The notes beneath the pieces were generated by a model. It saw only the letters and a program-made list of their open reading frames with translations. It searched no databases and was not told the origin of the DNA. Made by a program: the position numbers and the translations under genes. A stretch of 64,000 bases of DNA from Bacillus sp. UNC438CL73TsuS30 (GTDB lineage: Bacteria > Bacillota > Bacilli > Bacillales > Cytobacillaceae), in assembly GCF_000482325.1 (NCBI RefSeq), contig NZ_KI535295.1, positions 731,060 through 795,059 of the forward strand, given 5' to 3'. Shown here in pieces: positions 1 to 10,103 of this stretch; the first letter of the stretch is position 1; each line of letters begins with the position of its first letter.

Positions 1-1
1 A

Positions 2-580
2 AATCAGTTGTTTGCAACCCTTGATCCGATGACTCGGAAGTTAATTTTACCAAGCGGGTTCCTCGCCTTGATTACCGATACAGTTGGTTTTATCCAGGAT
101 CTTCCGACCACCTTGATTGCTGCCTTTCGCTCCACATTGGAAGAGGTGAAGGAAGCAGATCTGCTGCTTCATGTTGTTGATATGTCCAATCCGGATTATT
201 TTCATCATGAAAAAACAGTTAATAAGCTGCTTGAGGACTTAGAAGTTAAAGATATCCCGCAATTAACCGTCTATAATAAAAGGGATCAGAAGCACCCGGA
301 TTTTGTTCCGACCGCAAATACCCCATCTGTTTTTATTAGTGCATTTGACAAAGAGGATCGGAATGAGCTAAAAAGAAAAATGGAAAGTGTCGTTATTGAA
401 GTAATGGTTCCGTATCAAGTAGAAGTTCCATCGACTGAAGGAAAACTGTTGTCCTTATTAAAAAATGAAACCGTATTGCGTGATCTCAGTTTTAATGAGG
501 AAAGTCAGCTTTATCAATGCCGGGGATATTCACTTAAGGACCACCAGATTACAGGACAATTAGAGAAATTTAAAGTGTAG
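2..580 (+). CDS. hflX: GTPase HflX, C-terminal part (gene starts before the window)
   Basis: The reading frame is open from the window edge, so only the last 192 codons are present. The visible part starts inside the GTPase domain: LFATLDPMTRK (switch region), then DTVGFIQDLP (G3, DxxG form), AFRSTLEEV, and a G4 site given as NKRD. It ends with a short C-terminal domain. HflX is a ribosome-associated GTPase that splits stalled or hibernating ribosomes in the cytoplasm. The Walker A motif and the N-terminal HflX domain lie outside the window. The TTG at position 8 is an internal Leu codon in the conserved block, not a start. ynbB follows 15 bp downstream with its own ribosome site, as in Bacillus. 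Confidence 0.93.
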   Translation, partial: NQLFATLDPMTRKLILPSGFLALITDTVGFIQDLPTTLIAAFRSTLEEVKEADLLLHVVDMSNPDYFHHEKTVNKLLEDLEVKDIPQLTVYNKRDQKHPDFVPTANTPSVFISAFDKEDRNELKRKMESVVIEVMVPYQVEVPSTEGKLLSLLKNETVLRDLSFNEESQLYQCRGYSLKDHQITGQLEKFKV

Positions 581-595
581 AATAGGAGATACAAA

Positions 596-1867
596 ATGTT
601 TCAACAGTTGAAAAATGGGGAAAAGCTTCAGCCAATTGTCAAGGAAGTGGAGAGACAAGTTACTGAAGTACATAAAAGGATTGAAGAAAGAGTCGAGGTA
701 AATCAGTTTCGAGTGTTGCAAAGTTATCAAAAACATAGGGTAAGTGATTCTCATTTCATCCCGTCAACAGGTTACGGCTATGACGATATTGGCCGAGATA
801 CATTGGAATTAGTTTATGCTGATGTATTCGGGGGAGAGGCAGGTCTTGTCCGCCCGCAAATCATTTCCGGCACACACGCGATTTCCATCGCGTTATTTGG
901 AGTACTCAGGCCGGGTGATGAGCTTTTATATATGACTGGAAAACCATATGATACGCTTGAAGAAATTGTTGGGATTCGCGGAAACGGGGTCGGGTCGCTA
1001 AAAGAATTTGGGATTAGCTATGATAGTGTGTCTTTAAGTACTACGGGTTCAATTGATTGGGATTCGGTTGCAGCTAAAATCAAGCCGAATACCAAGATGA
1101 TTGGTATCCAACGTTCAAAGGGCTATGCAACAAGACCATCGTTTACGATTGCGGAAATCAAAGAAATGATTGCATTTGTAAAAGAAATCAAAAGCGATGT
1201 TGTCGTGTTTGTGGACAATTGCTATGGTGAATTTGTTGAAGAATTGGAGCCATGTCATGTTGGTGCCGATCTAATGGCCGGTTCGCTGATCAAAAACCCT
1301 GGCGGTGGAATTGCCAAGACGGGCGGCTATATTGTTGGGAAAAAACAGTGGGTTGAGGCTTGTTCTTACAGGATGACCTCACCTGGTATTGGAGCGGAAG
1401 CCGGTGCTTCTCTTTACAGTCTTCAGGAAATGTATCAAGGGTTTTTCCTTGCTCCGCATGTGGTGGGGGAAGCTGTGAAGGGTGCTGTATTTACTGCGGC
1501 TATGCTTGAAAAGTTGGGGATGAATTCATCACCTAAATGGGATTCGGAGCGGACAGATCTAATTCAAGCGGTACAATTTGATGACCGCGATAAAATGGTG
1601 GCTTTTTGCCAAGCCATTCAATTTGCTTCGCCTATTAATTCACATGTCACTCCGTATCCTGCTTATATGCCTGGCTATGAGGACGATGTGATTATGGCGG
1701 CCGGAACCTTTGTTCAGGGAGCTAGCATTGAGCTGACGGCAGATGGTCCAATTCGGCCACCGTATGTGGCTTATGTTCAGGGCGGTCTCACCTATTCACA
1801 TGTTAAAATAGCTGTTTGCCTGGCAGTAGATCGTTTGCTGGAAAAAGGATTAATTCATCTAAATTAG
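596..1867 (+). CDS. ynbB: YnbB, methionine gamma-lyase / aluminium-resistance family PLP enzyme
   Basis: A full-length 423-residue protein of the fold-type I PLP enzyme family usually annotated methionine gamma-lyase family or aluminium resistance protein. Visible landmarks are the cofactor-binding segment IISGTHAISIALFG (about residues 89-102), VFVDNCYGEF with the aspartate expected to contact the pyridine ring, and GSLIKNPGGGIAKTGGY, where Lys233 is the likely Schiff-base lysine. The physiological substrate in Bacillus is not established. The ATG is preceded by ATAGGAGAT at good spacing. The gene sits between hflX and glnR as in B. subtilis and ends in a hairpin terminator. Confidence 0.9.
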   Translation: MFQQLKNGEKLQPIVKEVERQVTEVHKRIEERVEVNQFRVLQSYQKHRVSDSHFIPSTGYGYDDIGRDTLELVYADVFGGEAGLVRPQIISGTHAISIALFGVLRPGDELLYMTGKPYDTLEEIVGIRGNGVGSLKEFGISYDSVSLSTTGSIDWDSVAAKIKPNTKMIGIQRSKGYATRPSFTIAEIKEMIAFVKEIKSDVVVFVDNCYGEFVEELEPCHVGADLMAGSLIKNPGGGIAKTGGYIVGKKQWVEACSYRMTSPGIGAEAGASLYSLQEMYQGFFLAPHVVGEAVKGAVFTAAMLEKLGMNSSPKWDSERTDLIQAVQFDDRDKMVAFCQAIQFASPINSHVTPYPAYMPGYEDDVIMAAGTFVQGASIELTADGPIRPPYVAYVQGGLTYSHVKIAVCLAVDRLLEKGLIHLN

Positions 1868-1878
1868 TTGAAACTATG

Positions 1879-1906
1879 AGGGTTGCTACTTGTAGCGGCC
1901 CTTTTT
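1879..1906 (+). terminator. Terminator after ynbB
   Basis: A 10-bp stem (AGGGTTGCTA with TAGCGGCCCT, two G-U pairs) closes a 4-nt loop and is followed by five T. It lies 12 bp past the ynbB stop. Confidence 0.75.
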
Positions 1907-1928
1907 AGGGATTATAAAATCGGGCTAA

Positions 1929-2344
1929 GTACCCGTGAAGGCGAGAAAGCTGGTTGCATGGGTACTTAGAGGTGTTCAAGGTGCCCGTGAAGGTGAAAAA
2001 ATGAGTTGAACGGTAACTGAAAGAGACTGTAGGTGCCCGTGATGGTGAAAAATAGGTATGGACGGGAACTGACTGGGGTTGTAGGTGCCCGTGAAGATGA
2101 AAAAATGAGTTGAATGGTAACTGAGAGAGGCTGTAGGTGCCCGTGGAGGTGAAAAATAGGTATGGACGGGAACTGACGGGGGTTGTAGGTGCCCGTGAAG
2201 GTGAAAAAATGAGTTGAACGGTAACTGAGAGAGACTGTAGGTGCCCGTGAAGGTGAAAAAATAGGTTGAGCAGTAGCTAACAAGGACATATAGTGCCCGT
2301 AAAGATGAAAAAATTCGTTGCTCAGGAACTAAAAAAACTCAAAC
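1929..2344. repeat. 52-bp tandem repeat array, eight units with alternating subtypes
   Basis: The motif GTGCCCGTGA recurs at 1981, 2033, 2085, 2137, 2189, 2241 and 2293, exactly 52 bp apart, with a diverged first unit (GTACCCGTGA) at 1929. Units at 1981, 2085 and 2189 share GAAAAAATGAGTTGAA, whereas those at 2033 and 2137 share GAAAAATAGGTATGGACG, so the middle of the array is a 104-bp dimer repeat. The outer units are the most diverged. 52 is not a multiple of three, so an open frame on the minus strand here is a by-product of the repeat. The array fills most of the 677-bp gap between ynbB and glnR. Function unknown. Confidence 0.9.
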
Positions 2345-2457
2345 TACATATGAACATAAAAAATTATATTTAACGAGCACTAATGTTTATTTTAAAATAA
2401 TACCGTTACATAGTAATACCCGTCATTTAAATCGAAAAATTTTCACTCAAAAAACCA

Positions 2458-2508
2458 TGTAAGAAAATCTAACATATAATTGACATATTTTCTAACACCA
2501 AATATAAT
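2458..2508 (+). promoter_or_regulatory. glnRA promoter with GlnR/TnrA boxes
   Basis: A perfect sigma-A promoter: TTGACA at 2480-2485, 17-bp spacer, TATAAT at 2503-2508. Upstream, TGTAAGAAAATCTAACA at 2458-2474 matches the GlnR/TnrA consensus TGTNA-N7-TNACA completely. A second site, TGACATATTTTCTAACA at 2481-2497, has the second half intact and one mismatch in the first half; it overlaps the -35 box. This two-operator layout is that of the B. subtilis glnRA promoter, where GlnR represses under nitrogen excess. Confidence 0.92.
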
Positions 2509-2544
2509 AACAATATGAATTACGAAAAAGGGAGGCGAGGAGAG

Positions 2545-2946
2545 GTGAGCGGAAAAGAAATTCGCCGTTCCATGCCACTGTTTCCCATCGGAACAGTCAT
2601 GCAGCTAACGGAATTAACTGCAAGACAAATCCGATACTACGAAGAGCACGAATTAATTTCTCCAGCAAGAACGGATGGAAACAGGCGTTTATTTAGTTTA
2701 AATGACATTGACCGACTTTTAGAAATCAAGGATTTAATTGATCAAGGGGTCAATATGGCTGGGATCAAACAGCTATTCCTTGTGAAGGAGCAACAAACCA
2801 ATGTTATTCAACAGCAGGCTGAAAAATCCAAACGCGAGTTAACGGATGAACAGCTTAGAAAACTACTTCGCAATGAATTGTTGCATACAAACAAATTGAG
2901 TCGTCCAACTTTAAGACAGGGAGATATGTCGCGCTTTTTCCATTAA
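2545..2946 (+). CDS. glnR: Nitrogen regulator GlnR (MerR family)
   Basis: A 133-residue MerR-family repressor. The winged-helix domain is seen as [20 protein letters not shown] then [18 protein letters not shown] and [12 protein letters not shown]. The C-terminal tail ends [10 protein letters not shown], the GlnR autoinhibitory region that contacts feedback-inhibited glutamine synthetase. I chose the GTG at 2545, preceded by GGGAGGCGAGGAGA; a frame-compatible ATG at 2515 lies only 7 bp past the -10 box, so it is at or before the transcription start. The protein then begins [14 protein letters not shown], close to the start of B. subtilis GlnR. It is co-transcribed with glnA 29 bp downstream. 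Confidence 0.95.
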   Translation: MSGKEIRRSMPLFPIGTVMQLTELTARQIRYYEEHELISPARTDGNRRLFSLNDIDRLLEIKDLIDQGVNMAGIKQLFLVKEQQTNVIQQQAEKSKRELTDEQLRKLLRNELLHTNKLSRPTLRQGDMSRFFH

Positions 2947-2975
2947 TCATTTAATTATTAGTAGGGGGTAATAAA

Positions 2976-4310
2976 ATGGCTAAGTTTACTAAAGCAGATA
3001 TTCAACGTTTAGCACAAGAAGAAAATGTTAAATTTATTCGTTTACAATTCACAGATATCCTTGGAACGATTAAAAATGTCGAAATTCCAATCAGCCAATT
3101 AGAAAAAGCATTAGATAACAAAATGATGTTTGATGGTTCTTCTATTGAAGGATTTGTGCGGATTGAAGAATCTGATATGCGCCTTCATCCTGACCTTGAT
3201 ACTTGGGTTGTTTTCCCTTGGACCGCGGAAAAAGGTAAAGTTGCCCGCTTAATTTGTGATATCTATACTCCGGATGACAAACCATTTGCCGGTGACCCAC
3301 GTAATAACCTGAAACGTGTTCTAGCAGAGATGAAAGAACTTGGCTTCACAAACTTTAACTTAGGGCCTGAGCCGGAATTCTTCTTATTTAAATTAGATCA
3401 AAAAGGTGAACCAACATTAGAACTTAATGACCAAGGCGGCTACTTTGACTTAGCACCAACAGATTTAGGGGAAAACTGCCGTCGTGATATCGTTCTTGAG
3501 CTTGAAGAAATGGGCTTTGAAATTGAAGCATCTCACCATGAAGTAGCTCCTGGGCAACACGAAATTGATTTTAAATATGCGGATGCCGTTACAGCTTGTG
3601 ACCAAATTCAAACATTTAAGCTTGTTGTAAAAACCATCGCACGTAAACATGGTTTACACGCAACATTTATGCCGAAGCCATTATTCGGAGTGAACGGTTC
3701 TGGAATGCACTGCAACCTTTCCCTATTTAAAGATGGTAAAAATGCATTCTTTGAGCCAACTGGTGACCTTGAACTAAGTGATACTGCACGTCAATTCATT
3801 GCTGGAATCTTGAAGCATGCTCCAAGCTTTACAGCTGTGACAAACCCAACAGTAAACTCTTTTAAGCGCCTAGTACCTGGTTACGAAGCACCTTGCTATG
3901 TAGCATGGTCTGCACAAAACCGTTCACCGTTAATTCGTATCCCGGCTTCACGTGGAATGAGCACACGTGTAGAAGTGCGCAGCGTTGACCCGGCAGCAAA
4001 CCCATATCTTGCTTTAGCTGTTCTTTTGAAAGCAGGTTTAGATGGAATTAAAAATAATTTAACTCCTCCAGCTGCAGTAGACCGCAACATCTATGTAATG
4101 AGCAAGGAAGAGAGAATTGAAGAAGGCATTATCGATCTTCCTGCAACATTAGCACAAGCATTAGATCAGTTAAAAACCAATGAAACGATGGTTGCTGCTC
4201 TTGGTGAACATATTTTCGAACATTTTGTTGAAGCGAAAGAAATTGAGTGGGATATGTTCAGAACAGTAGTTCACCCATGGGAAAGAGAACAATACATGTC
4301 TATGTATTAA
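2976..4310 (+). CDS. glnA: Glutamine synthetase, type I-alpha
   Basis: A complete 444-residue cytosolic enzyme that makes glutamine from glutamate, ammonia and ATP. Visible signatures are FDGSSIEGF (about residues 52-60), the metal-ligand segment [15 protein letters not shown], and the ATP-binding block [15 protein letters not shown]. Arg62 in the VRIEES segment is the residue that senses glutamine in Gram-positive GSI-alpha enzymes. The adenylylation tyrosine region of the GSI-beta type is absent, as expected from length. Control is by GlnR through the shared promoter and by feedback inhibition. The start has the ribosome site TAGGGGG. Confidence 0.97.
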   Translation: MAKFTKADIQRLAQEENVKFIRLQFTDILGTIKNVEIPISQLEKALDNKMMFDGSSIEGFVRIEESDMRLHPDLDTWVVFPWTAEKGKVARLICDIYTPDDKPFAGDPRNNLKRVLAEMKELGFTNFNLGPEPEFFLFKLDQKGEPTLELNDQGGYFDLAPTDLGENCRRDIVLELEEMGFEIEASHHEVAPGQHEIDFKYADAVTACDQIQTFKLVVKTIARKHGLHATFMPKPLFGVNGSGMHCNLSLFKDGKNAFFEPTGDLELSDTARQFIAGILKHAPSFTAVTNPTVNSFKRLVPGYEAPCYVAWSAQNRSPLIRIPASRGMSTRVEVRSVDPAANPYLALAVLLKAGLDGIKNNLTPPAAVDRNIYVMSKEERIEEGIIDLPATLAQALDQLKTNETMVAALGEHIFEHFVEAKEIEWDMFRTVVHPWEREQYMSMY

Positions 4311-4318
4311 TACAAAAT

Positions 4319-4352
4319 AACTCCTAAGCACATTGCTGCTTAGGAGTTTTAT
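4319..4352 (+). terminator. Terminator after glnA
   Basis: A perfect 12-bp stem (AACTCCTAAGCA with TGCTTAGGAGTT) around a 6-nt loop, followed by a T-rich run. Confidence 0.9.
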
Positions 4353-4391
4353 TATTATACAAGTAAGCTTATTGGATTTTAGGGGCTCCAT

Positions 4392-4676
4392 TTATTCTGA
4401 ACCATTTTGCTTGAATTGCTTATAACCGGTCAGAACTAAATCACCACCAATCCCTGCGGTAATCGAGATGGTCATTTTTTCAACATAAGAATTAGGGGAA
4501 ATATACAAAACAAGAAGCAGTGAAGCAAAGGCGCCAAGAAGCATTTCTTCTAAAAATCCAAGGTATATAAACTTTTTGGTCTTACGCGGCATGATGATTT
4601 TTCCATGCTTTCGAACATGTCCAATAATTCCAACTATACCACCAATTACGAAAGAGAAAATAATGTCTTTTAACAC
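4392..4676 (-). CDS. Small membrane protein, probable DUF4257 family
   Basis: 94 residues with two hydrophobic stretches, about residues 5-20 (IIFSFVIGGIVGIIGH) and 47-62 (LLGAFASLLLVLYISP), separated by a basic loop RKHGKIIMPRKTKK. This layout resembles the Bacillus DUF4257 family; that assignment rests on memory of the family rather than on a diagnostic motif. The GTG start has TAAGGAGGTTGAG upstream on the minus strand. It converges on glnA and stands alone between two terminators. Function unknown. Confidence 0.6.
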   Translation of the reverse strand: MLKDIIFSFVIGGIVGIIGHVRKHGKIIMPRKTKKFIYLGFLEEMLLGAFASLLLVLYISPNSYVEKMTISITAGIGGDLVLTGYKQFKQNGSE

Positions 4677-4820
4677 AGTTTCTCAACCTCCTTAAGCCTA
4701 AATTTTTGACCTAAGGTAAATCTTGGTGTAATTCCATTATATTAAAATTGTATTCTATAAAGAATGGGTAAAAAATACTGAATTTTCAATATTTGTAAAA
4801 TAAAAATAGTGAAATCTTCC

Positions 4821-4854
4821 AAAAAAAGAGTCAGCACATTATTTTGTACTGACT
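4821..4854 (-). terminator. Terminator after lexA
   Basis: Read on the minus strand, AGTCAGTAC pairs with GTGCTGACT around an 8-nt loop, followed by seven T. It lies just past the lexA stop. Confidence 0.85.
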
Positions 4855-4862
4855 TCTTTTTA

Positions 4863-5486
4863 TTAATGTATATGACGATAAACTCCAATCACTTTTCCCA
4901 AAATTGAGACATTCCTTAAAATGATGGGTTCCATTGCGGAATTTTCCGGCTGAAGGCGAATATAATCCTTTTCTTTAAAAAATCGTTTACAAGTTGCCTC
5001 ATCTTCCTCAGTCATAGCGACAACAATATCACCGTTATTGGCGGTAGGCTGCTGTTTAACAATGACATAATCACCATCAAGGATTCCTGCTTCAATCATA
5101 CTTTCACCCATAATTTCCAACATAAATACATGTTCATCAGATGGAGCAAGTCTTTCGGGAAGTGGAAAATATTCTTCAACATTTTCTATTGCTGTAATCG
5201 GAAGCCCGGCGGTTACCTTACCGACAACAGGAACATTGACAACGTTATTTCTTGGGATTTGAGCTGTTTCATCTACTTCTAAAATTTCGATTGCTCTTGG
5301 TTTAGTAGGGTCTCTTCTAATAAGCCCTTTACTTTCTAATCTAGCTAAATGACCGTGAACGGTAGAGCTGGAAGCAAGACCGACTGCCTCACCGATTTCC
5401 CGAACAGAGGGGGGATACCCTTTTTTCTTTACCTCGCCTTTAATGAAATCAAGAATATCCTGCTGCCGTTTAGAAATTTTAGCCAT
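4863..5486 (-). CDS. lexA: SOS repressor LexA
   Basis: A 207-residue repressor and self-cleaving serine protease. The N-terminal winged helix reads [19 protein letters not shown] followed by [18 protein letters not shown]. The autocleavage site is Ala93-Gly94 in VTAGLP, the nucleophile is Ser129 in MGESMIEAG, and the general base is Lys167 in ATCKRF. I chose the ATG at 5486, preceded by GAGGTGGAAATT; an upstream in-frame ATG at 5552 would place the start upstream of the promoter -10 box. It is transcribed divergently from yneA and is autoregulated through the LexA boxes between them. Confidence 0.96.
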   Translation of the reverse strand: MAKISKRQQDILDFIKGEVKKKGYPPSVREIGEAVGLASSSTVHGHLARLESKGLIRRDPTKPRAIEILEVDETAQIPRNNVVNVPVVGKVTAGLPITAIENVEEYFPLPERLAPSDEHVFMLEIMGESMIEAGILDGDYVIVKQQPTANNGDIVVAMTEEDEATCKRFFKEKDYIRLQPENSAMEPIILRNVSILGKVIGVYRHIH

Positions 5487-5523
5487 GGTAATTTCCACCT
5501 CGCTACTAGTAATTGTTACCTTA

Positions 5524-5628
5524 ATTATAGCATGTTCGCCAATTTTATACAAACATAAGTTCGAATATTATTGACAACAAACAAATGTTCGTTTTATAAT
5601 AAAATCAATTAAAACGAACATATATTCT
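5524..5628. promoter_or_regulatory. Divergent lexA / yneA promoters with LexA boxes
   Basis: Two good LexA (DinR) operators match CGAAC-N4-GTTYG: CAAACATAAGTTCG at 5550-5563 and CAAACAAATGTTCG at 5578-5591. A weaker third half-type site, CGAACATATATTCT, starts at 5615. The lexA promoter on the minus strand has -10 at 5524-5529 and -35 TTGTAT at 5547-5552 with a 17-bp spacer, so the first box overlaps its -35. The yneA promoter has TTGACA at 5571-5576 and TATAAT at 5595-5600 (18-bp spacer), with the second box inside the spacer. Confidence 0.9.
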
Positions 5629-5645
5629 GTCGAGAGGTGTTTGTA

Positions 5646-5969
5646 ATGAGAAAAATATGGACCAAATATTCATTTTCTATTATTCTAATTGGATTAAGCT
5701 GCCTATTAGCTTTTATACTTTCGATTGATTTTAGTTCAACTGCAAATGACCACTATAAAAAAATTACTGTATCCGAAGGAGATTCCCTTTGGAAAATTTC
5801 TAAGGAATACTCAAATGAGCATTCTCTTACCAATAAGGAATTCGTAAATTGGGTTAAACTCCATAATAAAATAGAAGAGGAACACATTTATCCAGGTGAA
5901 GAGATTGTTATTCCCGTTAACAAGAAAACCTTATCTACTACAGAGTTAGCAAGTGCTGCTGAAGAATAG
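5646..5969 (+). CDS. yneA: SOS cell-division inhibitor YneA
   Basis: 107 residues. An N-terminal membrane anchor (about residues 10-30, FSIILIGLSCLLAFILSI) is followed by a LysM domain in the extracellular part: ITVSEGDSLWKISKEY then HNKIEEEHIYPGEEIVIP. This matches B. subtilis YneA, which delays septation during the SOS response and is removed by proteolysis. The ATG at 5646 has GAGAGGTG at proper spacing and is preferred over the GTG at 5637, which overlaps that site. It is the first gene of the LexA-controlled yneA-yneB-ynzC unit. Confidence 0.92.
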   Translation: MRKIWTKYSFSIILIGLSCLLAFILSIDFSSTANDHYKKITVSEGDSLWKISKEYSNEHSLTNKEFVNWVKLHNKIEEEHIYPGEEIVIPVNKKTLSTTELASAAEE

Positions 5970-6632
<663 letters not shown>

Positions 6633-6724
6633 ACATTTACCTTGTCAGACGGAGCTTTTTCTAGTAAAATCAGTTGTCATGGATTTAGTATTTATGATAA
6701 CTTGCTTCGAAAGGTGGGTTTAAT

Positions 6725-6955
6725 TTGCTTTCAAAGGAAAAATTAGCGAGAATTAATGAATTAGCCAGAAAATCAAAATCAACTGGATTAACGGAGCTAG
6801 AAGCAAAAGAACAATCAAAATTAAGAAGTGAATATTTAGCTGCTTTCCGTTCTAATATGTTAGATACATTAACGAATACTAAAATTATCGATCCACTAGG
6901 TAATGATGTAACACCTGAAAAAATCAAGGCTAGAAAAAAGAATAACTTACATTAA
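6725..6955 (+). CDS. ynzC: YnzC, DUF896 family
   Basis: 76 residues, mostly helical and charged: KLARINELARKSKSTGLTE, then LRSEYLAAFRSNMLDTL and the conserved tail KIIDPLGNDVTPEKIK. Both blocks are typical of the DUF896/YnzC family, a two-helix protein of unknown function. The TTG start is preceded by AAAGGTGGG. It is the last gene of the SOS operon with yneA and yneB and is followed by a hairpin terminator. Confidence 0.92.
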   Translation: MLSKEKLARINELARKSKSTGLTELEAKEQSKLRSEYLAAFRSNMLDTLTNTKIIDPLGNDVTPEKIKARKKNNLH

Positions 6956-6962
6956 AGAGGGC

Positions 6963-6990
6963 AGGAATACATTTTTGTATTCCTCTTTTA
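6963..6990 (+). terminator. Terminator after ynzC
   Basis: AGGAATACA pairs with GTATTCCT around a T loop, followed by a run of four T. Confidence 0.8.
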
Positions 6991-6994
6991 CATA

Positions 6995-7008
6995 TTAAAG
7001 CGCTTTCT
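6995..7008. promoter_or_regulatory. Possible CcpA (cre) site upstream of tkt
   Basis: TTAAAGCGCTTTCT agrees at 12 of 14 positions with the cre consensus TGWAANCGNTNWCA. It lies about 130 bp before the transketolase start. Inferred from pattern only. Confidence 0.4.
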
Positions 7009-7135
7009 GTGGGAAAATAGAAAATGATAAGGCTTACATAAACTAATTTTGATGCAACTAGTTGAATAAATCGGAACGGGACTATAATATTATTGGTGTA
7101 CTTATAATCCTATTATTCTGGAAAGGATGTAATTT

Positions 7136-9136
7136 ATGTTTGATATGATTGATGCATTATCGGTAACCTCCATTCGCACACTTTCTATTGATGCGATTGA
7201 AAAAGCTAATTCAGGCCACCCTGGAATGCCAATGGGTGCTGCACCAATGACCTATACATTATGGACTCGCTTTATGAACCATAATCCAAAGAATCCTCAA
7301 TGGTTTAACCGTGATCGTTTTGTATTATCCGCTGGACATGGTTCCGCGTTGTTATACAGCATGCTTCATTTGTCCGGTTACAATGTTACAATGGATGATT
7401 TAAAGCAATTTCGTCAATGGGGAAGTAAAACACCTGGCCACCCGGAATATGGTCATACTGAAGGGATTGAAGCAACAACAGGACCACTTGGCCAAGGTAT
7501 TGCCATGGCAGTCGGAATGGCAATGGCAGAGCGCCATGTAGCAAGTGTTTATAACAAGGATAAATATGAACTTGTGAATCATTATACATACAGTATCTGT
7601 GGTGATGGTGATTTAATGGAGGGTGTGTCTGCAGAAGCCGCATCACTTGCAGGTCACTTAAAATTAGGCCGTTTAGTTGTTTTATATGATTCAAATGATA
7701 TTTCTCTTGATGGAGACCTAGATAAATCGTTCTCTGAGAGTGTTAAAGAACGTTTCCAAGCCTATGGATGGCAGTACATTCGTGTAGAAGATGGCAACAA
7801 CCTTGAAGAAATTTCAAAAGCCCTTGAAGAAGCGAGAAGTGATTTAGACCGTCCAACAATGATTGAAGTGAAGACAGTCATTGGGTATGGTTCACCAAAC
7901 CGCGCAGGTACTTCCGGTGTTCATGGTGCTCCATTAGGTGCGGCTGAATTAAAATTGACAAAAGAAGCTTATAAGTGGACCTTTGAAGAAGACTTCCATG
8001 TACCACAAGAAGTATATGAAAATTTCCAGAAGCTTATTGTTGAAAATGGAGAAAAGAAAGAAAAGGAATGGAATGACCTTTTTGAACAATACAAAAAGGA
8101 ATACCCTGAACTTGGATCACAACTTGAGAAAGCATTAAATCATGAGCTTCCAGAGGGATGGGACAAAGATATTCCAGTTTACCAAGAGGGGAAAAGCCTT
8201 GCTAGCCGTGCATCTTCAAGTGAAGTGCTTAATGGCATTGCGAAAAATTTACCAATCTTAATTGGCGGCTCTGCAGACCTTGCTGGATCAAATAAAACTT
8301 TAATCAAAGGCTCTAATGACTTCATGCCTGATTCCTATGAAGGCCGTAATATCTGGTTTGGCGTTCGTGAATTTGCAATGGGAGCAGCAATGAACGGAAT
8401 CGCGCTTCATGGCGGTGTTAAGGTATTCGGCGGAACATTCTTTGTTTTCTCTGATTACTTACGTCCATCCATTCGTCTAGCTGCGTTAATGGGATTACCG
8501 GTTACGTATGTGTTTACCCATGACAGTATTGCGGTTGGGGAAGATGGTCCTACACATGAGCCAATCGAACAAATTGCCGCTTTGCGAGCAATGCCGAATC
8601 TTTCCCTCATTCGCCCGGCAGATGGAAATGAAACAGCGGCTGCATGGAAGCTTGCTGTTGAGTCAACAAACAAGCCAACGGCTCTTGTATTGACTCGCCA
8701 AGATCTACCTACGATCAAGGGTACTGATGTAAATGCATATGAAGGAGTTTCAAAAGGTGCTTACGTTATTTCTGCTTCTGAAAAAGAAACTCCCGACGCA
8801 TTGTTGCTTGCAACTGGTTCTGAAGTAGGACTAGCTGTGGAAGCGCAAAAAGCATTAGCAGGAGAAGGTGTACAGGTTTCTGTAGTCAGCATGCCTTCTT
8901 GGGATCGCTTTGAAGCGCAATCAAAAGAATACAAAGATTCTGTTCTTCCTAAGAATGTGAAAAAACGTCTTGGAATTGAAGTGGGTGCTTCCTTAGGCTG
9001 GCATAAATATGTAGGAGACGAAGGAGATGTATTAGCCATTGATAAATTTGGCGCTTCTGCTCCTGGCGAAAAAATTATGGAAGAATACGGCTTTACAGTA
9101 AATAATGTGGTTACCCGTTTGAAAGCATTATTATAA
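7136..9136 (+). CDS. tkt: Transketolase
   Basis: A complete 666-residue ThDP enzyme of the non-oxidative pentose phosphate pathway, transferring two-carbon units between ketose and aldose phosphates. Landmarks are [11 protein letters not shown] (residues about 24-34), [12 protein letters not shown], the ThDP/Mg binding motif beginning [18 protein letters not shown], the transketolase signature [12 protein letters not shown] in the pyrimidine domain, and a C-terminal domain with ATGSEVGLA. The start is preceded by GGAAAGGATG. Position after ynzC and before sirA follows the B. subtilis order. A possible cre site lies upstream. Confidence 0.96.
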   Translation: MFDMIDALSVTSIRTLSIDAIEKANSGHPGMPMGAAPMTYTLWTRFMNHNPKNPQWFNRDRFVLSAGHGSALLYSMLHLSGYNVTMDDLKQFRQWGSKTPGHPEYGHTEGIEATTGPLGQGIAMAVGMAMAERHVASVYNKDKYELVNHYTYSICGDGDLMEGVSAEAASLAGHLKLGRLVVLYDSNDISLDGDLDKSFSESVKERFQAYGWQYIRVEDGNNLEEISKALEEARSDLDRPTMIEVKTVIGYGSPNRAGTSGVHGAPLGAAELKLTKEAYKWTFEEDFHVPQEVYENFQKLIVENGEKKEKEWNDLFEQYKKEYPELGSQLEKALNHELPEGWDKDIPVYQEGKSLASRASSSEVLNGIAKNLPILIGGSADLAGSNKTLIKGSNDFMPDSYEGRNIWFGVREFAMGAAMNGIALHGGVKVFGGTFFVFSDYLRPSIRLAALMGLPVTYVFTHDSIAVGEDGPTHEPIEQIAALRAMPNLSLIRPADGNETAAAWKLAVESTNKPTALVLTRQDLPTIKGTDVNAYEGVSKGAYVISASEKETPDALLLATGSEVGLAVEAQKALAGEGVQVSVVSMPSWDRFEAQSKEYKDSVLPKNVKKRLGIEVGASLGWHKYVGDEGDVLAIDKFGASAPGEKIMEEYGFTVNNVVTRLKALL

Positions 9137-9155
9137 AAATAATACCTTTACAATG

Positions 9156-9188
9156 AGAGAACAGCTTAAAATGGCTGTTCTCTTTTTT
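9156..9188 (+). terminator. Terminator after tkt
   Basis: A perfect 10-bp stem (AGAGAACAGC with GCTGTTCTCT) around an 8-nt loop, then a T run. Confidence 0.9.
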
Positions 9189-9266
9189 ATATTGATATCA
9201 TCTTTAAATCTTAGAAATTTTCCTAACTATTAAGGTGGATAGGTAGAATTTTTTATTACAAACATG

Positions 9267-9335
9267 AAAATCGACAAAAATAGTGAAAGTTTTTGCCGCC
9301 GAAAGACAAAAGTTTTGATTTTGTTTTTTTATAAT
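9267..9335 (+). promoter_or_regulatory. sirA upstream region with a possible Spo0A box
   Basis: The minus strand carries TTTTTGTCGATTTT at 9267-9280, which fits the Spo0A box core TTGTCGAA at most positions. A TATAAT-type -10 sits at 9330-9335, 31 bp before the gene, without a clear -35. In B. subtilis sirA is activated by Spo0A; the link here is inferred. Confidence 0.45.
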
Positions 9336-9366
9336 AGAAAAAAGGGCTTTTGGCGAAGGAGAGATT

Positions 9367-9810
9367 GTGGTGAGAAACTATCGGCTATATTTAATAGAAG
9401 ATGAATTTGCCGCCCATTACTTCGGAAGAGAGAGCATGTTTTTTCAGCTTTTTCGTGAACATGAAAGAGCATTCGGCGAGCTAAAATATATTACAGGAAA
9501 ACAAATTACTTATATAACAAAAACGGTTGAGGTACTAAAAATTCATAATCTTTTGCAGAAACAACTTGGAAAAATAAAGGGGTTTAAGGCGGAACATGGC
9601 ACATATTCTATTGAAATGAATGGAAGACTAAGTATAGCAAAATTAGCCGTCTTCCAAGATTTCATATCAGTAGAGGCAACTGGCAGCTATGAGGCAGAAA
9701 CAGTGTTTTTTGAAGTTCTTAGGAAATGTGAATCTTCGTTCTTAGCAATCGACTTGGAGCATGAGCGTTTTGGATGGTTAAAGCCGATTAAAGAAAGAAA
9801 ATATGTATAA
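9367..9810 (+). CDS. sirA: Sporulation inhibitor of replication SirA
   Basis: A 147-residue cytoplasmic protein. The N-terminus YRLYLIEDEFAAHYFGRES and the C-terminal half SYEAETVFFEVL and GWLKPIKERKYV match the SirA (YneE) family closely. In B. subtilis SirA binds domain I of DnaA and blocks new rounds of replication once cells commit to sporulation. Two adjacent GTG codons (9367, 9370) follow AAGGAG; the first gives the best alignment with B. subtilis SirA. A Spo0A-like box upstream fits the known control. It stands alone between tkt and yneF. Confidence 0.92.
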   Translation: MVRNYRLYLIEDEFAAHYFGRESMFFQLFREHERAFGELKYITGKQITYITKTVEVLKIHNLLQKQLGKIKGFKAEHGTYSIEMNGRLSIAKLAVFQDFISVEATGSYEAETVFFEVLRKCESSFLAIDLEHERFGWLKPIKERKYV

Positions 9811-9885
9811 TTAAAAACGGATATTGTATATTCCTAATAATTTTAGTACACTGTGTATGGTAGACAACATGAAGGAGGAAATTTA

Positions 9886-10098
9886 ATGATGTACGTTCTA
9901 GTTGGTATACTGGCATTAGCTGCTGGTGTAGCACTAGGATTTTTCATTGCTCGTAAGTATATGATGAGCTATTTGAAGAAAAATCCGCCAATTAATGAAC
10001 AAATGCTTAAAATGATGATGATGCAAATGGGTATGAAACCTTCTCAAAAGAAGATCAACCAAATGATGAATGCTATGAATAAGCAGCAATCAAAATAA
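9886..10098 (+). CDS. yneF: YneF, UPF0154 membrane protein
   Basis: 70 residues: one N-terminal membrane helix ([20 protein letters not shown]) followed by a methionine- and lysine-rich cytoplasmic part with [17 protein letters not shown], the typical UPF0154/YneF pattern. I chose the ATG at 9886 with GGAGGAAATTTA upstream; the upstream in-frame ATG at 9853 has no ribosome site. Function unknown. Confidence 0.93.
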   Translation: MMYVLVGILALAAGVALGFFIARKYMMSYLKKNPPINEQMLKMMMMQMGMKPSQKKINQMMNAMNKQQSK

Positions 10099-10103
10099 AA
10101 GAC

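Noticed and set aside
1966..2289. 107-codon frame on the minus strand
   Set aside because: It lies wholly in the 52-bp repeat array; its repetitive protein sequence only mirrors the DNA repeat, and there is no ribosome site.
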